Shown here one piece after another: positions 54,116-64,000 of a stretch of DNA of 64,000 bases. A program made the translations under genes and the position numbers. The notes under the pieces were generated by a model. The model saw only the letters and a list, made by a program, of their open reading frames with translations, had not been told where the DNA came from and made no database searches. This DNA comes from Chlorops oryzae (lineage: Eukaryota > Arthropoda > Insecta > Diptera > Chloropidae): the NCBI GenBank assembly GCA_020466095.1, contig CM035808.1, positions 80,144,779-80,208,778 of the forward strand, written 5' to 3'. How positions within the stretch are numbered: the first letter of the stretch is position 1; every line of letters starts with the position of its first letter.

Positions 54116-54570
54116 TTACTTCAGTGTCAACCTTGATATTGGAAGAGCCTGTGGTTCCACCAGTTCGTTCCCACCAAGAGTATCGTCATTGGGAGTGGAC
54201 TCTTCGTCCACCTCCTCCTCGCTTGGCAATTTCTTGACGTGACTAATGTTCCGCCTGTAAACTTTATCATTACCTCGTACCGTGACATCATTTCCTTTCC
54301 GCTCAATCACTTCAAATTCATCTGTTCCAAATGTTGGTGTCAGTTTATTTGTAAATATCACATTCTTCATAAATACTCTGTCTCCAGCTTTAATATCGTT
54401 GTCTTTTGCCTTGCGATCTTTATCTGCCTTCTCCCTTCCTTTTTACTTGTTAACGGCATCCATGTGCCTAGCCTCCACATCGCTGACCACAAAAATAGAT
54501 GGTATTTTGTCTTTAATCACACGATTGAATAATAGTTCTGTTGGGGCTTTTCCAGTTGTTCCATTAGACT
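54116..54570 (-). pseudogene. Gypsy integrase C-terminal fragment, copy B
   Basis: Same relic as 49580-50045 with the 84-codon open part unchanged (ORF 54116-54370). The 13-bp deletion falls in its upstream portion, adding a frameshift. Confidence 0.75.
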
Positions 54571-54919
54571 GAGAGCCAGCGTGCGGCAGACTTACGGTAT
54601 AGTAGCAAACTTCATATTAATGCTAGGTATACCTTTTCACCTGCCGTGGACGAAATGGCGGTTAACTATTCCCAGCGAGGGTTCCTGTGGGCGTACCTAG
54701 ACGTCGAAAAGCGTCAAAATTGACTTTAAAAAACGTGATCGTAGCATGTCTGCCCTTTTGATATGTTAAAATATATGTTTTTTATTTTAGAAAAGTATAA
54801 TGGCAGACACTTGGTCCGGTTCCTTCTATTTTTTATATATTTTCAAAGTTCCAAAATTTCATAGAAATTTACGTTATTTTAGCAAAGCTGAAAATTAAAT
54901 ATGTTATTATGCCTTTTCC

Positions 54920-55013
54920 GAAGGAATATATATATTCTTGATCAGGGTGAGAAGAGGAATCGATCTAGCCATGTCTGTCTGTCTGTCTGTCTGTCGGTCA
55001 CACTTTTGTTTTT
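54920..55013 (-). mobile_element. mini-me-like core, copy B
   Basis: Duplicate of the core at 50397. Confidence 0.75.
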
Positions 55014-56097
55014 CGTAATTTACTCCTAAGCCATGAAAGGTATCATATTGAAATTTGGCATGGACTTGAACCAGGTAAATGTCCAAAAAACTACATACAA
55101 ATTTTTTTCGTAGTCCCTTCTTGGGTCGTGGGAAGTGGTTCAGTAGCTTCAAAAATCACGATTCTTAACGTTTTTCGTGAATAACTTTTTTACTATACAT
55201 CCCAGCTTATTGATATTTGGTGTGTTTATAGCTACTATGTAGACTAAAGCTTTTGCTGAAAAAAAATTGCGACATCGCTTTATTTATGGTCATCATCCTA
55301 CACATTAGAAAAAGCACTCTTTCTCTTATTCTCATATCTGTATACAAAAATGATTTTTTTTTTTTGCTTTTTCTGATTGTGTATTTTGCCGCCAAATAAA
55401 GTCGTCACTTAAGGTTAAAATTTGACCATGACCACCATTCGCGAAAATCGCGAAAATTTGATTTTCACTATTTTGAATTGAGTATTTCGCAGCTAAACAA
55501 AATGTCCTCTAAGGGTTAAAATTTGATCAAGACCATCATTTGTGAAATTCACAAAAATTTGATTTTCACTAGTTTGAATTGAGTATTTCGCAGCTAGACA
55601 AAATGTCTTCTAACGGTTAAAATTTGATTAAGATCACCATCCGCGAAAATTTTGTGCTTAATAATAATCTCGAGTTTTAGAAGCTAAATCGAAGTACAGA
55701 TAAGGTATAAATAGATATCCAACCTAGAACAACGAAAACGGCAGGAATTTTTGTTAAGGTAATGTTTTAACATATTTCAGGCTGAGGAAAAGGTATGTGT
55801 GCAATCGGCTTAGCCGATGTAAACTTCTTTACTTGTTTATATTATTTGTTTGGTAAACTGGTTTGTCAACCTATTGATGTTGGTATAAAAGATTTCAATT
55901 GCAGCACATAAACTGAATTGAGCTTTTATGTTGATTTGGCGCGACAAACGGCACTTTAACCGTGTCACTTCTGCTTTAATGAAATGCTTGTTTTGACTTC
56001 AATTAAAGAGTAAATTTTAGTTGCACCTTACGGCGTTTATATACTAAAATTTTGTTGACAAGATGTAATTTTCATTTTCATAAACACAATTAAAATA

Positions 56098-56736
56098 CAA
56101 GTAAGAAAGCTAAAGTCGGTCAAGCCCGACTTTGAAATACCCAGCGTCCCGACATTATGAGCGCACTATGTTTTCCTTCTCTATTTGTGGGCGTGGCAGT
56201 GGGGGGGCCACATAAATTATTTCCCTACACCTTTCATTCGCCTTAGTGAACCTATGTTGCGAATTTGAAGCTTCTTCGCCTTTTACTTCGGAAGTTACGA
56301 AAATTCTCCATTTGTGGGCGTGGCAGTGGGCGGGCTACATAAATTTTTGTTCCTACACCTTTCATTTGCCTTGGTGAACCTATGTTGCGAATTTGAAGCT
56401 TCTACGCCTTTTACTTCGGAAGTTACGAAAATTCTCCATTTGTGGGCGTGAAAGTGGGCGGGCTACATACATTTTTGTTCTTACACCTTTCATTTGCCTT
56501 GGTCAACCTATGTTGCGAATTTGAAGCTTCTACGCCTTTTACTTCAAAAGTAACGATAAGCCCTTATTTGTGGTCTTATTTGTGGGCGTGGCTCGAGAGG
56601 GCCGGCGTCCATTTTTTTCCAAGATATGTCCCTTTTTGTAGTTTATCAGTAAACCAAATATCAATGGAATGTGTTGAGTGGTTCGCAAGTTACAAGCATT
56701 TTACTGAAAACACAATTAATTCATTTGTGGGCGGAT
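56098..56736. repeat. 127-bp tandem repeats, copy B
   Basis: Same three-and-a-half units as at 53325-53963, then the duplication ends at GTGGGCG before a new sequence starts. Confidence 0.85.
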
Positions 56737-56964
56737 GTCATTATTTGGCCAGTTAGGGGATGGAACCCAAAATTCAGTTTTATAAGAAGGTAATAATTAT
56801 AACATATTTTTAAAACATACCGAAAACGAATCCAATATTCTTCATAATAGGTCATTATTTGGCCAGTTAGGGGATGGAACCCAAAATTCAGTTTTATAAG
56901 AAGGTAATAATTATAACATATTTTTAAAACATACCGAAAACGAATCCAATATTCTTCATAATAG
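56737..56964. repeat. Two direct copies of a 114-bp unit
   Basis: GTCATTATTTGGCCAGTTAG begins at 56737 and again at 56851, and both copies run to CTTCATAATAG without visible difference. Confidence 0.9.
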
Positions 56965-57089
56965 GCTCGTTTAAAAGGTAATTTTGTAAATTTTTCGAAT
57001 ATGCATACTGAACATGCTCGTTCTTGTTCCTACGGCATCTATATTATAGATTGAAATTCGTGAGGCATTTTTCTTTAATTTAAGCCTAT

Positions 57090-57560
57090 TTTTATTTGGG
57101 GACCCCCCTAAGGAGGGGAGATAGAGGGTGGGTATGTTTGAAGAAAATATTTGGAGTAAAAAAATAATGGGGGTCGGGCATATATATCATCCCCCTAGGA
57201 GGGGTTTGACTGTAGTGACAGCCATTTTGTATGAAATTGTGATAAAATTAAGGTAATTTTGTATGGGTGACCCCCTAAGGAGGGGAGATACGGGGTCAGT
57301 ACGTTGGGAAAAAATGTTAGGGAGACAAAGTTAATGCGGGTCGGTCAAACATTTGACTCCTCTAGGGGCACTCTGGGGCTAGTTAGGACAGTGGGGGAAA
57401 AATTCATAAAAAAAAAATACTTTTGTATGGGAGCCCCCTTAAGGAGTGGAGATAGGGGGAAGGTATGTTTCGATAAATTGTTGAGAATAAAAAAATAATG
57501 GTAGTTGGTCATACATTTAACCCCTCTAGAAGCGACTCTGCTTACAGTAACATAAAAAAT
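57090..57560. repeat. Degenerate ~160-bp tandem repeat, three units
   Basis: Each unit has GACCCCCCTAAGGAGGGGAG or a variant, then AAAAAAATAATGGGGGTCGG-like sequence and CCCCTCTAGGAGCGACTC. The CCCC...GGGG part is a hairpin. Non-coding. Confidence 0.75.
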
Positions 57561-58270
57561 TTGGAAAAAAATCAAAAATTAAATTTTTCAAATGACTTGG
57601 TGCGTGACATTTTTTATATCAAATAACCTTAAAATTAGTGTTTTATGGCATCTTTAATAAAAGTTCATCGTACTATAATACAGGAAATTTTTTTGGAAAA
57701 AAAAAACACTAAAAGTCATCACCCTTATGTATATGGGGCATTCCACGTCAAATCGGCCAAGGTTCACCCTCGATGTCTCCGATTTGATTCAACTTTCGAG
57801 GGTCCACAGGCCCATACAAATAGTGAAGGAATCCAAAATTTCAGCTAGATTGATGCAATTTTTTGGATTTTACAGCACATACAACAACAAATTTTGATTT
57901 TATAATTTTTCGATTATTTCGGCAACGAAACGAGCTGAAATTCTGAAAAAAATCACATATACGCACATTAATATTGTGTATCCAAAAAAATTTTTTGCAA
58001 ATTTTTTTTTTTTGGAAAATTAAAAAAAAATTTTTTTTTTTTCAAAAAAATTCATTTTTTGAAAAAATGTCATTTTTGAAAATTTTGAAATTTTTTCCAC
58101 AAGTAGCCCCAAGTATTGCGCAAATTTTGATACCAACATTATGGGGTGCACTCTGTAGTTAAAAGAGTTATTAATTTTTCAAAGACGCTGGAATCAAGTA
58201 TTTAGCCAGTCAAATTAGCTTAAAAAACAAGGCTAAGGTTACATTAATTCGCAGAGATCTAAAATTCGGC

Positions 58271-58453
58271 ATGAGTATTGAGAACACTATTAAAAACAAT
58301 TTTTCAAAAGTCCCCATCGATTCGACGTGTGAAAAAAAATTTATTCAAAGTCAAATGTTGCAAAAATGTTTTTGTTTTTCTACGGTAAGTTTTATCGAAA
58401 AATATGTCACACAAAAATTATTCATCATGCACTTATCTATAAAAGTGATTTAA
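58271..58453 (+). pseudogene. Gene fragment in the left arm
   Basis: 60 codons beginning MSIENTIKNNFSKVPIDSTC. The same peptide is encoded in the right arm on the minus strand (59942-60139), where it runs towards the central relic. It seems that the left arm is an inverted duplicate of the gene's 5' half. Confidence 0.45.
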
Positions 58454-59039
58454 ACACTTTTTTCCTCAGAATCACCATTTCGGAGATATAGCGGTGCAAA
58501 GTTGAAAAAGTTGTGTTCTCCATAGTTTATTCAATAACAAAAGAAAAAAAAACCGATAATGTTTTGTGCCGTTAGAACTTCGTTCTTAGCATATAGGACT
58601 ATAGGTCTAACTCTTCTTCTTCCTAATCCCTGCAGTGTGTTAGAGCTACGCTGCTTCAACATATGCATATAGCATGAGGAAAAGAGAAGCACGCTACGGC
58701 AGCGAAATCTTTAGCTCTGCTGTGGTGAAATGCATTGCCACTTTTAATTTTAATTTTGGGAGATTTTCGAGTACATTACATATAAAATATCTACCAAACT
58801 CATAAAATGCCATGAAAAGCTTGGAAAACATAAAAATAATCAAGGAAACTCAATATTAAGGAGAAATAGAAATGGTTTTTTTTTGTCCTACCCCGTCCAC
58901 ATAACTTTTTGATCACACTTTTTCAGCAAAAATACTAAATTCTATATACAATCAAATTCGTAGCAGTAGTCAAAAATGTGTGTCAATTTATTACAAAATG
59001 AAAACATTCGTGCACATTAAGCAAAAGTATATCGTAATA

Positions 59040-59380
59040 TATTTATTAAAGCTTTAATTATAACTTTTAAAGCTATATAAAAAACCGAGCTGACGCCGTG
59101 TTTCTTTGACAATTTTCTTGCAATTGGCATCATAGTGCCACTTTGTGTCTACCCGTATTGTTGTTGGTAGCTTTCTGGTGAATTTCTCGAATTTGTTGAA
59201 TTTCCTATTCCTGCTTAAGGTTTTTGTTGGTAGCTTTTTGGTGAATATCCCCAATTTGTTGAATTTCCTATGCCTGCCTAATGGTGTATATCCCCATCGC
59301 GGCAGAGGCTTTTCGACGTCGACAGTTAGACCTACAGTCCTACATGGTTCTTAGTACTGCTTTGTACAACATCGAGTCGC
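59040..59380. repeat. Short direct repeat inside the fold-back element
   Basis: TTGTTGGTAGCTTTYTGGTGAAT followed by TTTGTTGAATTTCCTAT occurs twice, about 76 bp apart. A 69-codon plus-strand ORF spans it with the repeated motif VGSFLVN; likely incidental. Confidence 0.5.
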
Positions 59381-59689
59381 GGTAACAATTGGCGATGCTC
59401 TCCTGATTATTCAAAGAAAAAATTCTAAAAGTGGTTTAGGTAATGAAAAATTAATGTATAAGAATGTCAAAAACATATTACTTTTCATATATGAACCATT
59501 TTTATTGAACTGAACTAGTAATTCTTAGCTACATTTTAAAACTTTACCATTTTGGACGTTTCACTCTCTGAGAATGCTTTCATTTCGACAGTGTGATCGT
59601 CGATGGGTAAAACACAATGAAACCCAAGTGTTTCTTTAATTGTCTTTGCCTTTACAAATCTCATGTTCAAAACGTCAAGTTCACTTTCG

Positions 59690-60139
59690 TAGTCATTGTT
59701 TGTGCAAAAAAAATACGATTAAGTTTTCTAAATGTTCATTCGCCCACTCATAGAGTTTCTGTGCCGTTAAAATTTCATTTTTAATACCACTTTGTAAACA
59801 GAATCGTTTTGCCAAACGTTTCAAAGTACCTCCCATACCATCACCCGCTCCTCTTCCGTGTGCTGTGGCGAAAAAATGCCATTCAGCTGTGCACCCAAAA
59901 TCTGTGAAGTGTTGAGATAGGTTGATGAAATTTTTTACCGTTTAGCTGAAAAAGCATAGAAAAAAAAAAAAACATTTTTGCAACATTTGACCTTGAATAA
60001 ATTTTTTTTCACACGTCGGATCGATGGGGACTTTTGAAAAATTGTTTTGAATAGTGTTCTCAATACTCATGCCGTATTTTAGCTCTCTGCGAATTAATGT
60101 AACCTTAGCCTTATTTTTCAAGCTAATTTGACCGGCCAA
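59690..60139 (-). pseudogene. Transposon-encoded protein relic with HGRGAGDGMGGTLKR motif
   Basis: The minus strand gives KVTLIRRELKYGMSIENTIQ in the right arm, then a T-run, then FINLSQHFTDFGCTAEWHFF, ATAHGRGAGDGMGGTLKRLA and TAQKLYEWANEHLENL. The pattern H-G-(R/K)-G-x2-D-G-x-G-G-x2-K-R recurs in uncharacterised invertebrate repeat proteins I have seen; its superfamily is not known to me. Several frame changes are present. Confidence 0.5.
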
Positions 60140-60567
60140 ATACTTGATTCCAGCGTCTTTGAAAAATTAGTAACTCTTTTAACTACAGAGTGCACCCCAT
60201 AATGTTGGTATCAAAATTTCCGCAATACTTGGGGCTACTTTTGGAAAAAATTTCAAAATTTTCACAAAAATTTTTTTTTTTTATTTTCCAAAAAAAAAAA
60301 TTGCAAAAAAATTTTTTGGGATACACCATATTAATGTGCGTATATGTGATTTTTTTCAGAATTTCAGCTCGTTTCGTTGCCGAAATAATCGAAAAATTAT
60401 AAAATCAAAATTTGTTGTTGTATGTGCTGTAAAATCCAAAAAATTGCATCAATCAAGCTGAAATTTTGGATTCCTTCACTATTTGTATGTGCCTGTGGAC
60501 CCTCCAAATTTGAATCAAATCGGAGACATCGAGGGTGAACCTTGGCCGATTTGACGTGGAATGCCCC

Positions 60568-60635
60568 ATATATATTGCTGATCAGGGTGACCAGAGGAGT
60601 CGATCTAGACATATCTGTCTGTCGGCAAAGAGTAT
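60568..60635 (-). mobile_element. mini-me-like core, split by the fold-back element
   Basis: ATATATATTGCTGATCAGGGTG, GAGTCGATCTAGACATATC and TGTCTGTCGG. Its TA tract appears to be the insertion site of the element on the left. Confidence 0.6.
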
Positions 60636-61029
60636 ACTATTAGTAAAGAGATTGCATTTCTCTTATTTTTCGACGTTAGCCCATCGCACAACTACGATTC
60701 GTGTGAGCGATGCAAGCTGAACATGTTCAGATTATCAAAACAAGTTTCGCTTTCTTGCTTATGTGCATGAACGAAAAGTCAATGCGAACGAATTGATGCC
60801 TAGGCCGCATTGAGTCAAAAATAAAAATTTTTTGTTCGTTTTTATTATTAGTTTTTTAAATTTTTTCTTGTAATTAAATGCGTTGTCATCATTTACCTGT
60901 TATGTTGATTAAATTAGAAAAAAAAGGAAATACATGTTATCCCAGTGCTTATGATGCTAAGTTTCTCATCATCGAAAATCAAATATGGTATGGTATGATA
61001 ATAGAATCGTTTATTTCCTGAAATGGAAC
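60636..61029. other. No identifiable gene
   Basis: AT-rich spacer before the hAT element. Confidence 0.35.
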
Positions 61030-61037
61030 ATCTACTT

Positions 61038-62863
61038 CAGTGGCGGATCCAGGATTTGGGAAAGGGGGGGCTCCAAAACTTTTTGCTAGAGGCAGAAAAA
61101 TAATTTTTGTTTGTTTTAAATAAATTTCACAGCTTCATACAATTAATTAAAAAAAAAAATTTTTTGTCCACTCTTTGGCCCATATTTATGTACGAATATG
61201 AGTTGAATTTTTGTGCTATGAGCTACCATCAAAATGTACTCTGAGATATTCCAAATAATACTTCCCAAAACACTCTAATCCATATACATTAAGGTGGGCG
61301 CCAAATGTATGGAAAAAAAAAAGTTTCTCGAATTCTGTCTGCCAGTGGCTCAAAAGTTTGGTATTTATCAAAAACTTGCGTGTGCAAAATTATGAAGATT
61401 AAGCAAAGTTTAGAGGTGGCGCAATGGCCTCAAAGATAGAAAATTTTTATTTTTTATCATTGAAATATCCATAACCGAAGAACTACTTTTCCTAGCTACA
61501 CGCAATGTTCTTAGACCGAAAAACATCCATTATCAATCCCACTCTTTTTCAAAAGGGGCAACTTTTTCACCTTAGCCGTAAAACTCTATCTCAAAAATGA
61601 AATAGACTTACCATAGAAAAATTGGGAAACATTTTTCTCTTGTCCTCAACGGGGCCAATGCCAATCTGAGAAAGGCGATAATGATGCGGGACTTATTATT
61701 TCTCAGCAAGGAAACATTTTCGATTGCTTATCATACTGAGCTACTCTAATAGCTTAAGATAGCACACATTCAAAATTGGTCATATTTCATGTTGCTGGAA
61801 TTTAACGAAAACAACATTGCTCAAAGCTTGCCTTCTAACATATCGCACCCTTGCTAATAAAGCGGCACAATTCAAAAAATTTTTTAATACATTTTTTTAT
61901 GTTCGATTGCATTTTTCTGTTAGAAACTCAACACCTAGAAAATTAACGCTTATACTGACAGATTCAGCAGCCGATTGAGAGTAATACAAGTTTAGAAAAA
62001 ATATTATTTCTCCTCAGTTTGAAGAGAGATTGAATGATTTTCGAGAAATGCGCAATTTTGAATTGTGCTTATTTAATAGCAAGGGTGCGATATGATGAAA
62101 TACACAACAAGATATTGATGTATGTACATCAAAAAATTTATTAAAATCATTGCAGCTTTTAATGAATTAATAAAAGAAAAATAGCACTACTTATATGAAA
62201 ATAAATACGATTTAAGTGTTGGAGCATTTTAAGTAGCACAAATGTACAAAAAAGGACCCTAAATAAGCTTGAAAAATATAAAGAAACATAAATAATGTAA
62301 GCCTGAGCTATTCGTCGGTCATTTTCGACGTTAAGACGACTAAAGTCTTACTTAAGAAGCACAATGAGACAAGAGCGTTTGAATGGTCTTCCATCCCTGA
62401 ATATTCACGCAGGAATCGCACTCAGCGAAGGAAAAATTCTGCGTGAATTCTTCTAAAAGCCTCGAAAATATAGAAATGTTTGAAAGTGCCTCGCTCCAGC
62501 ACCATTGTTTTAAAATTTCAATAAAAATATAATTCGTGCCTTAAAACAACTCATGATTTTCTAATTGATTTAACATTAATTTGAAATTTTTCACTGAAAA
62601 AAAGTATACTGAATGTTTCTAAAATAATCTATATTTAGTTAATTCTTGATGAAAAATTTATATTGCAAAAACAAAGGTTATGATATTCTCTTGCTAATGG
62701 CATGTTAAGTTCTTATCTTGAGTATCAGCGTTTTGAATTTATAGAAAAGATTCTTAAGGGGTTTGGAATTCGACCACTTTCCCCTAAGCAATTTTGGATT
62801 CCAAAATTCCCAAGGGGGGGGGGGGGTCCGGACCCGATATCGCCCCCCGTGGATCCGCCACTG
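61038..62863 (+). mobile_element. hAT transposon, 1826 bp, perfect 8-bp target duplication
   Basis: The ends CAGTGGCGGATCCA and TGGATCCGCCACTG are inverted repeats. ATCTACTT flanks both sides (61030-61037, 62864-62871), the 8-bp duplication typical of hAT. Inside, only the last 50 codons of a transposase are readable, so it is non-autonomous. The right end contains a run of twelve or more G. An older relative lies at 27487-30372. Confidence 0.93.
62307..62456 (+). pseudogene. hAT transposase C-terminal fragment
   Basis: 50 codons: AIRRSFSTLRRLKSYLRSTM then RQERLNGLPSLNIHAGIALS, the dimerisation region at the C-terminus of hAT transposases, ending in a natural-looking stop. It is preceded by a TGA in frame, and the catalytic domain and BED finger are missing. 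Confidence 0.82.
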
Positions 62864-62871
62864 ATCTACTT

Positions 62872-64000
62872 ATATATTATTTTAAAAAAAAAGATCTATA
62901 TTTGTACTTACGTTTACTTGACACCTAATAATTTTAATTTTTGGCTTTGGGGACTGTGAGAATAAGGTGTATCTGGGAGTTTTCTTTTGGTGTTTTTTTT
63001 TAAATGCCAACGACATTGTTTTCGCAATAATATTGTTATGAGATATCTCAAAATATCCATTTTATGACTGTAACAATTGTCGCTTTCGTCAACCCAGGAT
63101 GGAGTTTTGAAGATGCAAGCATGAATTATGGTTTTCAAAATTCCAGCTTTTTCGAAATGTAACGGAAAAAGGGTTTTAAAAACTTCAAAACGCATTTTAT
63201 TAATTTCGAAAAAGGTATTTGAAGCATGGGCGTAGCCAGGAATTTTTTTAGGTCTTTTTTCGAGGACAATTTCTCAAAAATCAATGAAAAAACGAGGAAA
63301 TTTTTTTGAAAAAAAAAGTAGGACACATTTATTAACAATATAATATTGAGAGATACTTTAAAAGTATCATTTTTTGGTTTCTGACAGTAGAGAAATATCG
63401 TTAGTATATGAAATGAATCAAATCGATTTTATAAATTTTTACCATTGATTTCGCGTTTTATAAATAGCAAGGTGTCATTTTTTCGATTTTTTCAAAATCG
63501 TCCGACAAATATTAAATCACATTTTTTTTAAAGAAAATTCTTCAGTCCTCAATTAAAAAAAAAGAAATTTTTTTTTCCATGTGTAGAAGAAGATATGGAG
63601 CTATATATGTAGCTTTTTCGGGAAAATTTATTTTATTTATGTGTCGTTTGCATACAAAGTAATTAATTAACGGGGGTTATGTTGATGTTTTTTCATGTGA
63701 TTGATAAGTCTCTAAAAAAAAAATATAAATATTAAATATATCAATAAGGTTCTGGTCTGTATAGCTTTAAAACCGTCGAAATTCGGAAATGCTCATTTTG
63801 GAAATCGTTTGCCACACCCTAAAATAAACTCGATTTAATAGTTAGTCCCCATTTCGGAAAGACCTTCAATTACCTTTCAAAAATCTTTTGGCATAAGCAA
63901 AAAGGACCAATATTATGGAAACTATCAAGGAAAAACGAAATTCCCCATACAAAAAAATCGTGTTTTTTGCCATTTTCAGAGCACGATGCCACCCCTTAAA
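62872..64000. other. No identifiable gene
   Basis: AT-rich, short overlapping ORFs below 100 codons, no motif, no clear repeat structure. The window ends in it. Confidence 0.4.

Larger units (their letters stand above)
53964..56736. repeat. Tandem duplication, copy B (without Transib)
   Basis: Direct continuation of copy A; about 2.77 kb because the Transib element is missing. Differences include CGGCG empty site, a 13-bp deletion (GATATCTCCGCTG side) and point changes. Confidence 0.93.
57735..60567. mobile_element. 2.8-kb fold-back DNA element with ~0.63-kb inverted arms
   Basis: The arms 57735-58381 and 59950-60567 are inverted copies starting GGGGCATTCCACGTCAAATC. It is inserted in the TA tract of a mini-me-like core (flanks TATAT and ATATA). 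Each arm carries the same coding-like stretch (SIENTI(K/Q)NNFSKVPID), so the arms include part of a gene. The spacer holds a further coding relic on the minus strand. Confidence 0.85.

Overview
The window is AT-rich nuclear DNA from an insect, most likely a higher fly (Diptera, Schizophora). The clues are a Ty3/Gypsy retrovirus-like element with env, an irritans-type mariner end, MADF-carrying Harbinger and Merlin elements, a Transib element, and several (GACA)n + (TA)n mini-me-like cores that I know from flies. I found no convincing single-copy host gene. Nearly everything that can be identified is mobile DNA, much of it nested, so this looks like a repeat-rich intergenic or heterochromatic stretch.

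Layout. 1-11831: a large LTR retroelement on the minus strand. It has a 1000-bp LTR (the left copy is cut by the window edge), a tRNA-Ser-type primer site, gag with several zinc knuckles, protease-RT-RNase H-integrase, an extra Ulp1/C48 SUMO-protease-like gene, and an intact env with a furin site, fusion peptide and splice acceptor. A 1.7-kb tail after env carries a candidate intron-containing ORF on the opposite strand. Gag, pol and the Ulp1 gene each have an in-frame stop, and gag also has a homopolymer frame change, while env is open. 11832-15360: an unrecognised exon-like ORF, an array of palindromic repeats, a truncated mariner and a Harbinger derivative with 38-bp inverted ends. 16489-23912: a 3712-bp tandem duplication; each copy holds a 2147-bp TIR element with an array of GGGGCC-type motifs. 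24.6-31.3 kb: a mini-me core, a Merlin element with an almost complete transposase, a hAT relic filled with MITEs, and a Harbinger relic. 33-41.4 kb: a second palindrome array, a fold-back TTAA element inserted in an old LTR, an integrase relic and a decayed relic of an arthropod repeat-encoded protein.

41811-44561 is a nearly complete two-gene Harbinger (MADF protein and DDE transposase, convergent). 44.8-47.3 kb has MITEs and a tRNA-derived SINE. 49428-56736 is a second tandem duplication carrying Gypsy integrase tails; only copy A has a Transib-type element with RSS-like ends, and copy B keeps the empty target site. 57-62.9 kb has short tandem repeats, a 2.8-kb fold-back element and a 1.8-kb hAT element with perfect 8-bp target duplications. 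62872-64000 has nothing I can name.

Most notable points: a retrovirus-like element carrying a Ulp1-type deSUMOylase domain and an opposite-strand spliced ORF, and two transposon insertions (Transib and a TA-flanked element) whose empty sites survive in related copies in the same window.
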